NCBI GenBank assembly: GCA_963747595.1
Contig: CAVVFO010000002.1
Location: 62,001-126,000 of the forward strand
Direction: 5' to 3'
DNA length: 64,000 nucleotides
Origin: Oleiagrimonas sp963747595
GTDB taxonomy: Bacteria > Pseudomonadota > Gammaproteobacteria > Xanthomonadales > Rhodanobacteraceae
The notes under the pieces are model-generated. The model was given only the letters and a program-made list of their open reading frames with translations, was not told the DNA's origin and did no database searches. The position numbers were made by a program, and so were the translations under genes. Of the stretch, positions 51,566 to 60,689 are shown piece by piece. Positions within the stretch are counted from its first letter, which is position 1. Each line of letters begins with the position of its first letter.

Positions 51566-54430
51566 ATGGCGAGAGATTCACTTGCGCCGCGTCGCGCGCG
51601 GCTGTCACTTATCATCGCGGCTGCGCTGAGTCTGGGACTGGCCGGCTGTGGAGGCGGTTCGGGGGTCAAGCCGTCACCAGCGTCGGAGACTCCCGCGCCA
51701 CCGCCGCCGGGTAGCAGCGCGCCGCCACCGGCCAGCAGTTCGCCACCGCCGGCCGGCAGCGCACAGCCTGCCTTCGATGCGCACCTGACGATTACCGACA
51801 CGCCAGCGGCGCACGATGCAGGCTATACCGGCGCGGGCATCACCATCGGTATCGTCGATACCGGCATCAACTCCGACCATCCGGCTCTGCAGGGGCGGGT
51901 CAAGAAGCTGCTGGTCTACGTGGATCCGGGTGCCAGCGACACCAGCAAGGGCGATGTGGTCGGCCACGGGACCGAGGTTTCCGAGGTGGCGGCCGGCAAG
52001 CCCTTCGGTCAGTGGCCGGGCGGCATCGCGCCGCAGGCGGACCTGGTCTCGGCCCGCATCATCAGCGACAAGCCGCCGGCCGACGATGGCTCCGGTCAGG
52101 GCAATGCGGTGGAGACCACCGATGCCGACTTCTTCGGCCAGTCCCTCAATCCCGACCTGATCGCCAATGGGGTGCGCATCCAGAACAACTCCTGGGGCGG
52201 GCTGTACTGGGATACATCCAACACCGACGCGGTGGGCAAGGCATTTGCTGCAGCCTACCGACCGTTCGTGATCGACCATGGCGGACTGGTGGTGTTCGCT
52301 ACCGGCAACGACGGCAACGCGCAACCTTCCGATACGGCGTCCATTCCCCATTGGGGAGCGGACCTGGAACAGGGCTGGCTGGCGGTGGCGGCGCTGGACA
52401 CCCAGCATCCGACGCAGCTGGCCAGCTATTCCAATGCCTGTGGACGGGCCATGGATTATTGCCTGACGGCGCCCGGCAATGTGATTGTCACCGGCGCGAA
52501 CGACACCGCAGGCAACCCCGACTACTACGTTGTGCAGGGCACGTCGTTCGCGGCGCCCCAGGTATCCGGCGCGGCGGCGCTGGTGTGGCAGGCGTTTCCC
52601 TATTTCAACAACGACCTGGTACGCCAGACCCTGCTGGGTACCGCCAAGGACCTCGGCGCGAAGGGTGTGGATTCGGTGTTCGGTTACGGCCTGCTGGATG
52701 TGGGCAAGGCGGTCAAGGGGCCGGCGCAGTTCAACTGGGGCGATGTCGCGGTCAGCTTCGACGGCAGCACGTCCACGTGGGGCAATGACATCTCCGGCGC
52801 CGGCGGACTGGTCAAGAGCGGCAGCGGCACGTTGGTGCTCAACGGCCACAACAGCTACGGCGGTACCACCGAGGTCGATGGCGGGACACTCAAGGCCGCC
52901 TTCGCCCTGCCTTCCGATGCCATGGTCGGTGCCGGCGGCACGTTGAACAGCGTTCCGGGCGTCAAGGGCAATCTGGACAATGCGGGCACCGTGGTGATCT
53001 CCGGCGCCGATACGTCTGTCTCCGGCAACTACGTGCAGGAGGCGGGAAGCACACTTTCGGTCAGTCTGGGATCAGTGCTGAAGGCGACCGGTACTGCCAC
53101 GCTCAAAGGCGGTGATCTGCATGTTGCCGGTGCCAATGATGGTTACACGATCAGTACCCATCAGGATGTATTGACGGCGGGCGGCGGAGTGACCGGTACG
53201 TTCGACAAGCTGACGCTTGCCAACACCGTCTTTCTGGACACCACTATCCAGTACGGCGCCAACGATGTGTTCCTGGACACCACTTCACTGGATATCACAT
53301 CCGCAGCAGCGGCCAGCACCACGTCTGCATCTGCTGCCGGTGCGCAGCGTGTGCAGACCAGCTTTCAGGCCATTGACACGCAGCTCGGCAACGGTGCGCC
53401 ACCACCGGTCTCCGGCGAATTCCTGCGGGCGGCCGGAGCCATCCAGCGCGCCTCCACGCAGCGCGCGGCGCAGGCCACGCTGGAGAGCCTGTCCGGTCAG
53501 CTGCACGCCACCAGCGCGGCGATGACGCTGGAATCGATGGACGCGTCGCAGCGGGCGCTCGGGGATCATTTCGATGCGTTGCTGGACGGGCGTGCGCCGG
53601 ATCGCTTCGGCATGTGGAGCAGTCGCCTGAACCGCAGCGGTGGCATGAGCCGGGGCGGATATCAGGGCCTCGCCTTCCAGATGAACGGCACCCTGGCCGG
53701 CCAGGACCTGCGTCTGGGGCCCCATAGCGTGGGCGGCCTGCTGGTGTCGCAGAGCAGCGGACTGCAGCGGATCAGCGGGCGCCTGGACAGCAATCGCAGC
53801 CGCACGCAGCAGGTCTTGGGCTTTGTCGGCTGGACGCGCAACGGCTGGTATGCGCTGGGCAGCGCCGGCGTCGGCAGCTATCGTCAGACCGTGCAGCGGC
53901 AACTGCTGCTGGGCAGCTACACCACCGGTGTGGGCACGTCATACAACGGCCAGTTCAGCGTGGGGCATATCGAAGGCGGGTATCGGCTGGGGCCCGCGGC
54001 GTTGCACTTGACGCCGTTTGCCGACGTGGAGTTTGCGCATCTCCGCCGCGACGGGTTCAGCGAGGGCGGCGGCGCCGGATTCGGGCTGCAGTCACCGGCG
54101 CAGAGCATGGCGCGCTGGCAGGGCGGCGTGGGCCTGAAGCTGTCGCGTTCCTGGCAGTTTTCGCAGGATCGTGCGTTGCAGTTCGACAGCCGCGTGATGT
54201 ACCGCCGCACGCTGGCCGCGCGTGGCGAGGTATTCGATGCGAGTTTCGTCGGCATCGACCAGTCGGCGCCGCTGCAGGGCGTGGGGTTGTCGCGACGCGA
54301 GATGATATTCGGCCTGAACATGCAGGGCCGGCTGTCCGCGCGCAGCACGTTGAGTTTCGGCTATGACCGCGATCTGGGCGATCGCAGTCAGGACAGCTCG
54401 CTGACGGCGCGGTACCGCATGGAGTTGTAA
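51566..54430 (+). CDS. Subtilisin-family autotransporter lipoprotein
   Basis: The 954-residue protein has a signal peptide with lipobox (LAGC near residue 30), a Pro/Ser-rich linker, an S8 protease domain (Asp in GIVDTGINSDHP about 96, His in GHGTEVS about 132, Ser in GTSFAAPQVSG about 324), a passenger beta-helix region including the autotransporter-associated repeat SGSGTLVLNGHNSYGGTTEV, and a C-terminal beta-barrel of about 260 residues. A lipid-anchored S8 autotransporter recalls Bordetella SphB1, which processes other surface proteins. The chain ends YRMEL rather than with the usual terminal Phe. ATG 51566 has GAGGGG upstream. Confidence 0.88.
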   Translation: MARDSLAPRRARLSLIIAAALSLGLAGCGGGSGVKPSPASETPAPPPPGSSAPPPASSSPPPAGSAQPAFDAHLTITDTPAAHDAGYTGAGITIGIVDTGINSDHPALQGRVKKLLVYVDPGASDTSKGDVVGHGTEVSEVAAGKPFGQWPGGIAPQADLVSARIISDKPPADDGSGQGNAVETTDADFFGQSLNPDLIANGVRIQNNSWGGLYWDTSNTDAVGKAFAAAYRPFVIDHGGLVVFATGNDGNAQPSDTASIPHWGADLEQGWLAVAALDTQHPTQLASYSNACGRAMDYCLTAPGNVIVTGANDTAGNPDYYVVQGTSFAAPQVSGAAALVWQAFPYFNNDLVRQTLLGTAKDLGAKGVDSVFGYGLLDVGKAVKGPAQFNWGDVAVSFDGSTSTWGNDISGAGGLVKSGSGTLVLNGHNSYGGTTEVDGGTLKAAFALPSDAMVGAGGTLNSVPGVKGNLDNAGTVVISGADTSVSGNYVQEAGSTLSVSLGSVLKATGTATLKGGDLHVAGANDGYTISTHQDVLTAGGGVTGTFDKLTLANTVFLDTTIQYGANDVFLDTTSLDITSAAAASTTSASAAGAQRVQTSFQAIDTQLGNGAPPPVSGEFLRAAGAIQRASTQRAAQATLESLSGQLHATSAAMTLESMDASQRALGDHFDALLDGRAPDRFGMWSSRLNRSGGMSRGGYQGLAFQMNGTLAGQDLRLGPHSVGGLLVSQSSGLQRISGRLDSNRSRTQQVLGFVGWTRNGWYALGSAGVGSYRQTVQRQLLLGSYTTGVGTSYNGQFSVGHIEGGYRLGPAALHLTPFADVEFAHLRRDGFSEGGGAGFGLQSPAQSMARWQGGVGLKLSRSWQFSQDRALQFDSRVMYRRTLAARGEVFDASFVGIDQSAPLQGVGLSRREMIFGLNMQGRLSARSTLSFGYDRDLGDRSQDSSLTARYRMEL

Positions 54431-54534
54431 GGCGGATCAAGGAACAACGTGACGGATCCGCCGGCTTGCGGATGATTACCCGACTTTTTCGCAAGCAGGC
54501 GGATCCGTCACTGGCGTTCCTTGATCCGCCCTAC
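54427..54534. repeat. REP-like paired palindrome, copy C
   Basis: The unit 54427-54471 begins GTAAGGCGGATCAAGG and ends GGATCCGCCGGCTTGCGG. The inverted unit 54490-54534 begins CGCAAGCAGGCGGATCCGTC and ends TTGATCCGCCCTAC. The first unit includes the TAA stop codon of the autotransporter gene in its first four bases. It lies between that gene and the convergent isovaleryl-CoA dehydrogenase gene and may double as terminator. Confidence 0.87.
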
Positions 54535-54560
54535 GATTTGAGCGCGCCCTGGACTTGCAA

Positions 54561-55718
54561 TCAGGTGTTGCCGTGGAACAATTCACGGCCGATCAGCATG
54601 CGCCGGATCTCGTTGGTGCCGGCGCCGATCTCGTACAGCTTGGCATCGCGCAGGATGCGGCCGGTGGGGTATTCATTGATGTAGCCATTGCCGCCCAGCG
54701 CCTGGATGGCTTCCGACGCCACTTTCACCGCATTCTGCGAGCAGTTGAGCAGGCACGAGGCCGGATCGATGCGTGATTTCACCCCCGCGTCGAATTGCTG
54801 CGCCACCATGTAGGCGTAGGCGCGCGAGGATTGCAGCGCGGTGTACATGTCGGCGATCTTGGCCTGCATCACGCCGAAGGTGCCGATGGGCGCGTTGAAC
54901 TGCTTGCGCTCGCGCACGTAGGGCAGGGCGATGTCGATGGCCGACTGCATCAGGCCGATGGGGCCGCCGGAGAGCACCAGGCGTTCGGTATCCAGGCCGC
55001 TCATCAGCACGCGCACGCCCTCGTTCACTTCACCCAGCCGGTTCTCGTCGGGAATTTCGCAATCATCGAACACCAGCTCGCAGGTGTTGGAACCGCGCAT
55101 GCCCAGCTTGTCCAGCTTCTGCGCCGTGGTATAGCCGGCCATGCCTTTTTCGACGATGAAGGCGGTCATGCTGCGGCTGCCCGCCTCGCGCCCGGCGGTG
55201 CGCATGTACACCAGCACCACGTCGGCGTCGGGGCCGTTGGTGATCCACATCTTGGACCCGTTGGCGACCCAGACATCGCCGTTCTTCTCGGCATGGCAGC
55301 TCATCGAACCCACCACGTCGGAACCGGCGCCTGGCTCGCTCATGGCCAGCGCGCCCACGAACTCGCCCGAGCACAGCTTGGGTACGTATTTTCTGCGCTG
55401 TTCCTCGTTGCCGTTGTGGTACAGGTTCTGCACGCACAGATTGGAATGTGCGCCGTAGGAAAGCCCCACCGAGCCCGAGGCACGCGAGATCTCCTCCATC
55501 GCCACCAGATGCGCCAGGAAACCCAGTTCCGAGCCGCCGTATTCTGCCGGCACGGTGACCCCCAGCAGGCCCATTTCTCCCAGCTTCTGCCACAGATCGT
55601 GAGGAAAGGCATTTTCGCGATCGATGCGGTCGGCACGCGGTGCGATTTCCTTTTCCGCAAAGGCATGTACGCTTTCGCGCAGCATGTCGGTATCGTCGCC
55701 GAGAGAAAACGGATGCAT
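54561..55718 (-). CDS. ivd: Isovaleryl-CoA dehydrogenase
   Basis: The 385-residue FAD acyl-CoA dehydrogenase of leucine degradation oxidises isovaleryl-CoA to 3-methylcrotonyl-CoA. The catalytic Glu lies in GLDTERLVLSGGPIGLMQ, the position specific to isovaleryl-CoA dehydrogenases rather than the C-terminal Glu of other family members. Other markers: AMSEPGAGSDVVGSM, WITNGPDADVVLVYM, and the C-terminal EIGAGTNEIRRMLIGRE. ATG 55718 has AGGAAG upstream. It is separated from mccB by the thiolase, autotransporter and lipoprotein genes. Confidence 0.93.
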   Translation of the reverse strand: MHPFSLGDDTDMLRESVHAFAEKEIAPRADRIDRENAFPHDLWQKLGEMGLLGVTVPAEYGGSELGFLAHLVAMEEISRASGSVGLSYGAHSNLCVQNLYHNGNEEQRRKYVPKLCSGEFVGALAMSEPGAGSDVVGSMSCHAEKNGDVWVANGSKMWITNGPDADVVLVYMRTAGREAGSRSMTAFIVEKGMAGYTTAQKLDKLGMRGSNTCELVFDDCEIPDENRLGEVNEGVRVLMSGLDTERLVLSGGPIGLMQSAIDIALPYVRERKQFNAPIGTFGVMQAKIADMYTALQSSRAYAYMVAQQFDAGVKSRIDPASCLLNCSQNAVKVASEAIQALGGNGYINEYPTGRILRDAKLYEIGAGTNEIRRMLIGRELFHGNT

Positions 55719-56052
55719 GGACTGTTCTTCCTGATTTGGCAGACAGCTAGTGTAATGCTCATCCACGTCGTGCGCTGGCCGTGCAACGACCCGGGGACGT
55801 GCATCCACAGGGAGCAGGGCAGGACGACATCACATCGACACGACGCGGCATTCTCGTTCCCTAGGCATACAGGTCGGCATCATCAGCCATGCATGTTTTT
55901 CCATACCTCAACCGGCGCTGTTGCCCCCGACCGCTTGCGGTGGCCTGCGCACGCACATCTTCGCGGGCGTCGCGCACCGATACATCGTCGGCGGCGGTCA
56001 TGCCGGAGCTACACGACGGGAGGGGCGCTTTGCGGCCATCGGATGTGAGGTC

Positions 56053-57018
56053 ATGACGGTGCGGCACTCCCTACGCGCACTGCTGCGCCCGCGGGTATTG
56101 CTCTCATTACTGCTGGCTGGCGCGCTGTTCTTTCTGGCGGTCAGCCTGGGCAACCTGGACCAGGTCCTCGGGCGCGTGCTGGCAGTGTCCTGGTGGGACG
56201 TCGCGCTGGTGCTGGCGTTTGCGCTGGCTTACCTGCTGTTCAAGTTGCTGCAGCTGAGGATGCTGCTGAATCATCTGGGGGTGCAGACCACCTGGCGACG
56301 TTTTGCGCTGGCCTACAGTGTGGGCGAGCTGGCAGTCACGCTGCCGTTCGGCCTCTTCGCGCAGAACTGGGTCCTCAGCGGTGACCGCGATACCCGGTTC
56401 GGCCACAGTTCCGCGGCGACCGTGGCTGTGATGCTGGCAGAGATCCTGCTGGTGCTGGGTTGGCTGGGGATCGTCGGCGTGCCTGGCTGGGCACCGTTGC
56501 AGCCGATGGCTGCGGCACTGACGGTGATCATGTTGGGGTTGCTGTTCTGCGTCCGGTGGATCGAGCCGCTGGCGCAACGTCTGGCCGGAAGACTCAAGCA
56601 CCAGAAACTGCGGCGCGCCGCGACCGAGCTTGTCGGACTCATCCGCGGACTGCGCGAACTGGCCACCTGGCGACCGCTCGCCATCAGTGTACTGCTGACC
56701 GCGATGTATCTGGCGGCGCTCATGGGTGCGTTTCTGGTCATGGGGCGGGGCATGGGCCTGCACGCGCTGAACTTTCTCCAGGCGTCGACCATTTATGCCT
56801 TCTCGCTGGCGTCGGTTTTCCTCTGCGGAGGGCTTGCAGGCCAGGTGGGCACCGTGGAGGTTCTGGGCATGAGCGTGGCGCGTGCCTGGGGCTACGGCTA
56901 TACCGACGGGCTGGCACTGATGCTCGGGTTCCGGCTGGCGTGGACAGGCGCGATCTGGCTGTTGAACGCTCCCGTGCTGTGGATCTGTCGAAGTGCCCTG
57001 AAACGTGACGCGGATTGA
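56053..57018 (+). CDS. Lysylphosphatidylglycerol synthase TM-region/UPF0104 family membrane protein
   Basis: The 321-residue polytopic protein starts with a positively charged stretch (RHSLRALLRPR) and a hydrophobic helix (VLLSLLLAGALFFLAV). About seven or eight helices are present in all. Blocks such as GELAVTLPFGLFAQNWVLSG and GGLAGQVGTVEVLGMSV resemble the YbhN/LPG-flippase-like membrane domain. There is no LPG synthase catalytic domain. The function could be lipid flipping, but that is inference. ATG 56053 has GAGG upstream. Confidence 0.78.
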   Translation: MTVRHSLRALLRPRVLLSLLLAGALFFLAVSLGNLDQVLGRVLAVSWWDVALVLAFALAYLLFKLLQLRMLLNHLGVQTTWRRFALAYSVGELAVTLPFGLFAQNWVLSGDRDTRFGHSSAATVAVMLAEILLVLGWLGIVGVPGWAPLQPMAAALTVIMLGLLFCVRWIEPLAQRLAGRLKHQKLRRAATELVGLIRGLRELATWRPLAISVLLTAMYLAALMGAFLVMGRGMGLHALNFLQASTIYAFSLASVFLCGGLAGQVGTVEVLGMSVARAWGYGYTDGLALMLGFRLAWTGAIWLLNAPVLWICRSALKRDAD

Positions 57019-57084
57019 GTGCCGTCGTCGAGCCGCGACAAGAAGATGTCGCTGTGCCGTGATCCGGACAGTGCGTGCGCGACA

Positions 57085-57121
57085 TGAAAAAAGGCGGAGC
57101 GTCATGATGACGCTCCGCCTT
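57085..57121 (-). terminator. Intrinsic terminator after leucine dehydrogenase
   Basis: AAGGCGGAGCGTCA pairs perfectly with TGACGCTCCGCCTT around TGA. On the minus strand it is followed by TTTTTT. It lies between the convergent membrane-protein and leucine dehydrogenase genes. Confidence 0.88.
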
Positions 57122-57146
57122 GCCTGCATACGGCAATGTCCGCTGC

Positions 57147-58250
57147 TTACTGCCCGCGCATGCGCCCCTGGAAACGCGGTGCGCCGTTGCCCATGTGCGG
57201 CAACTTGATCTTGCCGATGGCGGCAATGCGCTCCTCGGCCATGCGGTCCGCAGCCAGGTACGTGGGGATGTCGTCGCGATCGGCGATCTCGAAAATGCGG
57301 CCCACGTTGTGGTAGATCGTGCGCATCATGCGCATGGCACGTTCGCGGTTGTAACCGTCGATTTCCAGCGACACGTTCATCACGCCACCGGCGTTGACGG
57401 CGTAATCCGGCGCGTACACCACGCCGCGCTTCTTCAGCTCCGCGCCGATCTCGTCAGTGGCCAGCTGATTGTTGGCCGCGCCGCAGATCACCGTCGCCTT
57501 GATGCGGTCCAGGGTCTGCTCGTTGAGCGTGCCGCCCAGGGCGCAGGGGCTGTAGACGTCGGCGTCGACGTCGTAGATGGCGTCCAGCTCCACGGCCTCG
57601 CAGCCCAGTTCGTCCACGCAGCGCTGCACCGCATCCTTGTTGATGTCGGTCACGAACACCTTGGCGCCCTGTTCGCGCAACAGCTTGATGAATTCGCTGC
57701 CGACGTGGCCGGCGCCCTGCACCGCATAGCTGTACTTGCCCACGTCCTCGTTGCCGTGCTTGTATTGCAACGCGGCCATCAGGCCCTGCAACGTGCCGTA
57801 GGCAGTAAAGGGCGAGGGATCGCCGGAACCGCCGTGGACCTGGTGCACGCCGGTGACGAACTCGGTCTCGCGGAACACCCATTCCATGTCGTTGACGTCG
57901 ATGCCCACGTCCTCGGCGGTGATGTAGCGGCCGTTGAGGGAATTGACGAAACGGCCGAAGCTGCGGAACAGTGCCTCGGACTTGTCCTTGGACGGGTCGC
58001 CGATGATCACCGCCTTGCCGCCGCCAAGGTTCAGGCCGGCCACGGCATTCTTGTAGGTCATGCCGCGCGACAGGCGCAGGACGTCGTTCACCGCCTCGTC
58101 CTCGGTCTTGTACGGCCACATGCGCAAGCCGCCCAGCGCAGGACCCAGCACCGTGTTGTGCACGGCGATGATGGCCTTCAGGCCGCAATCCCGGTTGTGG
58201 CAGAAAACAACTTCTTCGTGGCCCGTCTTGGCAATGGTTTCAAAGATCAT
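57147..58250 (-). CDS. Leucine dehydrogenase (Glu/Leu/Phe/Val dehydrogenase)
   Basis: The 367-residue NAD-dependent dehydrogenase reversibly deaminates leucine and other branched-chain amino acids. The catalytic lysine motif lies in GGLRMWPYKTEDEAVND and GLNLGGGKAVI, and the Rossmann motif is VQGAGHVGSEFIKLL. The C-terminus with YAPDYAVNAGGVMNV is typical. Leucine dehydrogenase could feed 2-oxoisocaproate to the BCKDH E1 and isovaleryl-CoA dehydrogenase of this window. ATG 58250 is the family-typical start; a strong terminator follows. Confidence 0.92.
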   Translation of the reverse strand: MIFETIAKTGHEEVVFCHNRDCGLKAIIAVHNTVLGPALGGLRMWPYKTEDEAVNDVLRLSRGMTYKNAVAGLNLGGGKAVIIGDPSKDKSEALFRSFGRFVNSLNGRYITAEDVGIDVNDMEWVFRETEFVTGVHQVHGGSGDPSPFTAYGTLQGLMAALQYKHGNEDVGKYSYAVQGAGHVGSEFIKLLREQGAKVFVTDINKDAVQRCVDELGCEAVELDAIYDVDADVYSPCALGGTLNEQTLDRIKATVICGAANNQLATDEIGAELKKRGVVYAPDYAVNAGGVMNVSLEIDGYNRERAMRMMRTIYHNVGRIFEIADRDDIPTYLAADRMAEERIAAIGKIKLPHMGNGAPRFQGRMRGQ

Positions 58251-58470
58251 CGGAATGCTCGGCTCCGTCAGGGTGCATGGCATCGCGCCGCTTTTTGCGG
58301 GCGCATATGCGTTCAGGGAATAACACGAACACCAAACCGCAAGCGATTGGTTTCATTGAAGTTTAATTGTGCAGGCGAGGGTAAAAACCGCCGCATCCGC
58401 CGCGTAGTTTAGACCCTCGCGGGCTGAAGCGACAGTTTGCAGGTGGCGAAACCGGTCGCCGGGCAGGCGC

Positions 58471-59382
58471 TCAGCGGTCCCGGTGCACGATATATGCAGC
58501 CATCCAGCGCAGCGCTTCGGCATCGCTGCCCAGGGGCTCGAGCGCCTCCAGGGCCTCGTCGTAAAGCGACTCGGCACGCTGCCTGGCCGCCTCCACGCCG
58601 AGCAGCGCGGGGTAGGTGGATTTGCCGTGAGCGGCATCGGCGCCGTGGGTCTTGCCGATGACTGCGGTGTCGCCCTCCACGTCGAGAAGGTCGTCGCGGA
58701 TCTGGAACGCCAGGCCCACATTGCCGGCAAAACGGTCGAGCCGCTCGCCGATCGCGTCATCCGCTGCCGCGCTGGCGAGCCACGCCATGCGTACCGCGGC
58801 ACGGATCAGGCAGCCGGTCTTGTGTCGGTGCAGCGTTTCCAGGGCGGAGAGCGACAGCTGTTGCTCCTCGGCGGCCAGATCCATTTCCTGGCCTCCGGTC
58901 ATGCCGATGGAGCCGGTGGCATCGGCCAGGGTGCGCAGCATGCGCAGCCGGCGGTCGGCTGACGTGCGGCCGGGCGTCGCGAGCACGCCAAAGGCGAGCG
59001 TCTGCAAGGCATCGCCCACGAGGATCGCGGTGGCCTCGCCGAACGCCTTGTGCGTGGTGGGGCGCCCCCTGCGCAGCGCGTCGTCGTCCATCGATGGCAG
59101 GTCGTCGTGCACCAGTGAAAAGGCATGCACCAGCTCCACCGCACAGGCGGCATCGTCGACATCGGCCACGTCCACTCCCAGGCTTTCCGCCGTGGCGTAG
59201 CACAGCAGGGGCCGCATGCGTTTGCCTGCGCCGAGCGCCGCGTAGCGCATTGCTTCGTGCAGGCTGACGGGAGCGGTGCTGGCGGCGGGTAAACGGCCCT
59301 CGAGGACACTTTCCACGCGCTTCACATAGCCGGCCGCGCGTTGCGCGAATGACTCCCCGGTGTCGCTGGCGGCACTGCCCAT
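58471..59382 (-). CDS. ispA: Farnesyl diphosphate synthase (polyprenyl synthetase)
   Basis: The 303-residue trans-prenyltransferase condenses DMAPP/GPP with IPP to make FPP. The first Asp-rich motif is HDDLPSMDDD (about residue 91) and the second is IRDDLLDVEGD (about 229). Residues LCYATAESLG and TGCLIRAAV are typical of short-chain IspA enzymes. The ATG 59382 gives the usual length. It is divergent from squalene synthase, and both would use the 179-bp region between them as promoters; FPP is the direct substrate of that enzyme. Confidence 0.93.
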   Translation of the reverse strand: MGSAASDTGESFAQRAAGYVKRVESVLEGRLPAASTAPVSLHEAMRYAALGAGKRMRPLLCYATAESLGVDVADVDDAACAVELVHAFSLVHDDLPSMDDDALRRGRPTTHKAFGEATAILVGDALQTLAFGVLATPGRTSADRRLRMLRTLADATGSIGMTGGQEMDLAAEEQQLSLSALETLHRHKTGCLIRAAVRMAWLASAAADDAIGERLDRFAGNVGLAFQIRDDLLDVEGDTAVIGKTHGADAAHGKSTYPALLGVEAARQRAESLYDEALEALEPLGSDAEALRWMAAYIVHRDR

Positions 59383-59561
59383 GCAAGCTCTTTTTTCGGT
59401 GGGTGACAGGACCAGTTTAATCGCTGTACAACATGACTTGGCCATAGTAACCGCGTCTTCGGTTTAGTCTGCATACAGCGGATGTGCGCTGCCCGTGGTC
59501 TGGCGGGTCAGCCGATATCCGACAATGCGACAGGTCGCGCTCAAAAAGATGAAGGATTGCC

Positions 59562-60644
59562 ATGCGTTCTCGTACAGTTGCCTCAGATTCGTTGCGCGAA
59601 TCTCTGGAATACCAGGATCGGATACTGCCAGCGGTCTCGAGGACGTTTGCGTTGACCATCCCGCAACTGCCGAACACGTTGCGGCGCGTCGTCACCAACG
59701 CCTATCTCCTGTGCCGGATTGCCGACACCATTGAAGACGAGTCGGCAATGGGGGTGGAGCAAAAGCAGTACTTCCACGATTTCTTCGTGCGGGTGGTGGC
59801 GGACGCGGACGACCCGCACCGGTTTGCGGCCGAACTGGTCCCGCAGTTGACCAACGATGCCCTGCAGGCGGAAAAGGACCTGGTCGTCCATCTCGAGCAG
59901 GTGATCCGCGTCACCCGTACCTTCAATCCCAACCAGTCCCGGGCCCTGAAGCGCTGCGTGCGCGTCATGTGCGAGGGCATGCCGCGGTACGAACGCAACG
60001 CCAGCATCGGCGGCTTGAGCGACATGAGGGCGCTGGACGAGTACTGCTATTACGTGGCCGGGGTGGTGGGCGAGACGCTCACCTCGCTGTTCTGCGACTA
60101 CTCCGATGCCATCGGCCAGCACTGCGAGGCCATGAAGCCGCTGGGCGTCTCCTTCGGCCAGGGGCTGCAGATGGTCAATATCCTCAAGGATTTCTGGGAG
60201 GATCATGACCGCGGCGTGTGCTGGTTGCCGCGCGACATGTTCGCCGACCAGGGCATCGAACTGAGGCAGGTCGGCTGCGGCTGTGACGAGCCGGGCTTCG
60301 CCAGGGTCTACGAGCAGCTGATCAGCCTGGCCCACGGGCATCTGCGCCGCGGTTTCGAATACACCCTGCTGATTCCCGAACGCGAAACCGGTATCCGGCG
60401 CTTCTGCCTGCTCTCGCTGGCATTGGCGGTGCGTACGCTGGGGCTTATCCACCAGCGGCCGCAGTTCACCAGTGGCGATCAGGTCAAGGTCTCGCACCGC
60501 AGCGTCGCCAATACACTGCTGATGACGCGGTTGCTGGCCGGTTTCGATACCGCATTGCGGCGCTGGTTCCAGCGCATGGCACGTGATCTGCCGATGCGCG
60601 GCGGGGGGCTTGGCGCCTATGTGGTCCGCCGCCAGGTGCGATGA
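59562..60644 (+). CDS. Squalene synthase (farnesyl-diphosphate farnesyltransferase)
   Basis: The 360-residue enzyme of the squalene/phytoene synthase family would join two FPP to make squalene. Motifs: SRTFALTIPQLP near the N-terminus, the first Asp-rich motif ADTIEDE (about 55) and the second NILKDFWEDHDRG (about 205). Length and motifs fit the single-protein squalene synthase rather than the HpnC/HpnD pair, and no HpnE-like oxidase gene follows. ATG 59562 has AAGGA upstream. It is followed by shc with a 45-bp gap, so the two form the start of the hopanoid operon. Confidence 0.9.
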   Translation: MRSRTVASDSLRESLEYQDRILPAVSRTFALTIPQLPNTLRRVVTNAYLLCRIADTIEDESAMGVEQKQYFHDFFVRVVADADDPHRFAAELVPQLTNDALQAEKDLVVHLEQVIRVTRTFNPNQSRALKRCVRVMCEGMPRYERNASIGGLSDMRALDEYCYYVAGVVGETLTSLFCDYSDAIGQHCEAMKPLGVSFGQGLQMVNILKDFWEDHDRGVCWLPRDMFADQGIELRQVGCGCDEPGFARVYEQLISLAHGHLRRGFEYTLLIPERETGIRRFCLLSLALAVRTLGLIHQRPQFTSGDQVKVSHRSVANTLLMTRLLAGFDTALRRWFQRMARDLPMRGGGLGAYVVRRQVR

Positions 60645-60689
60645 AGACGCTGTGCCGAACACCAGGGATTGCGGAAAAGGACATGTTGC

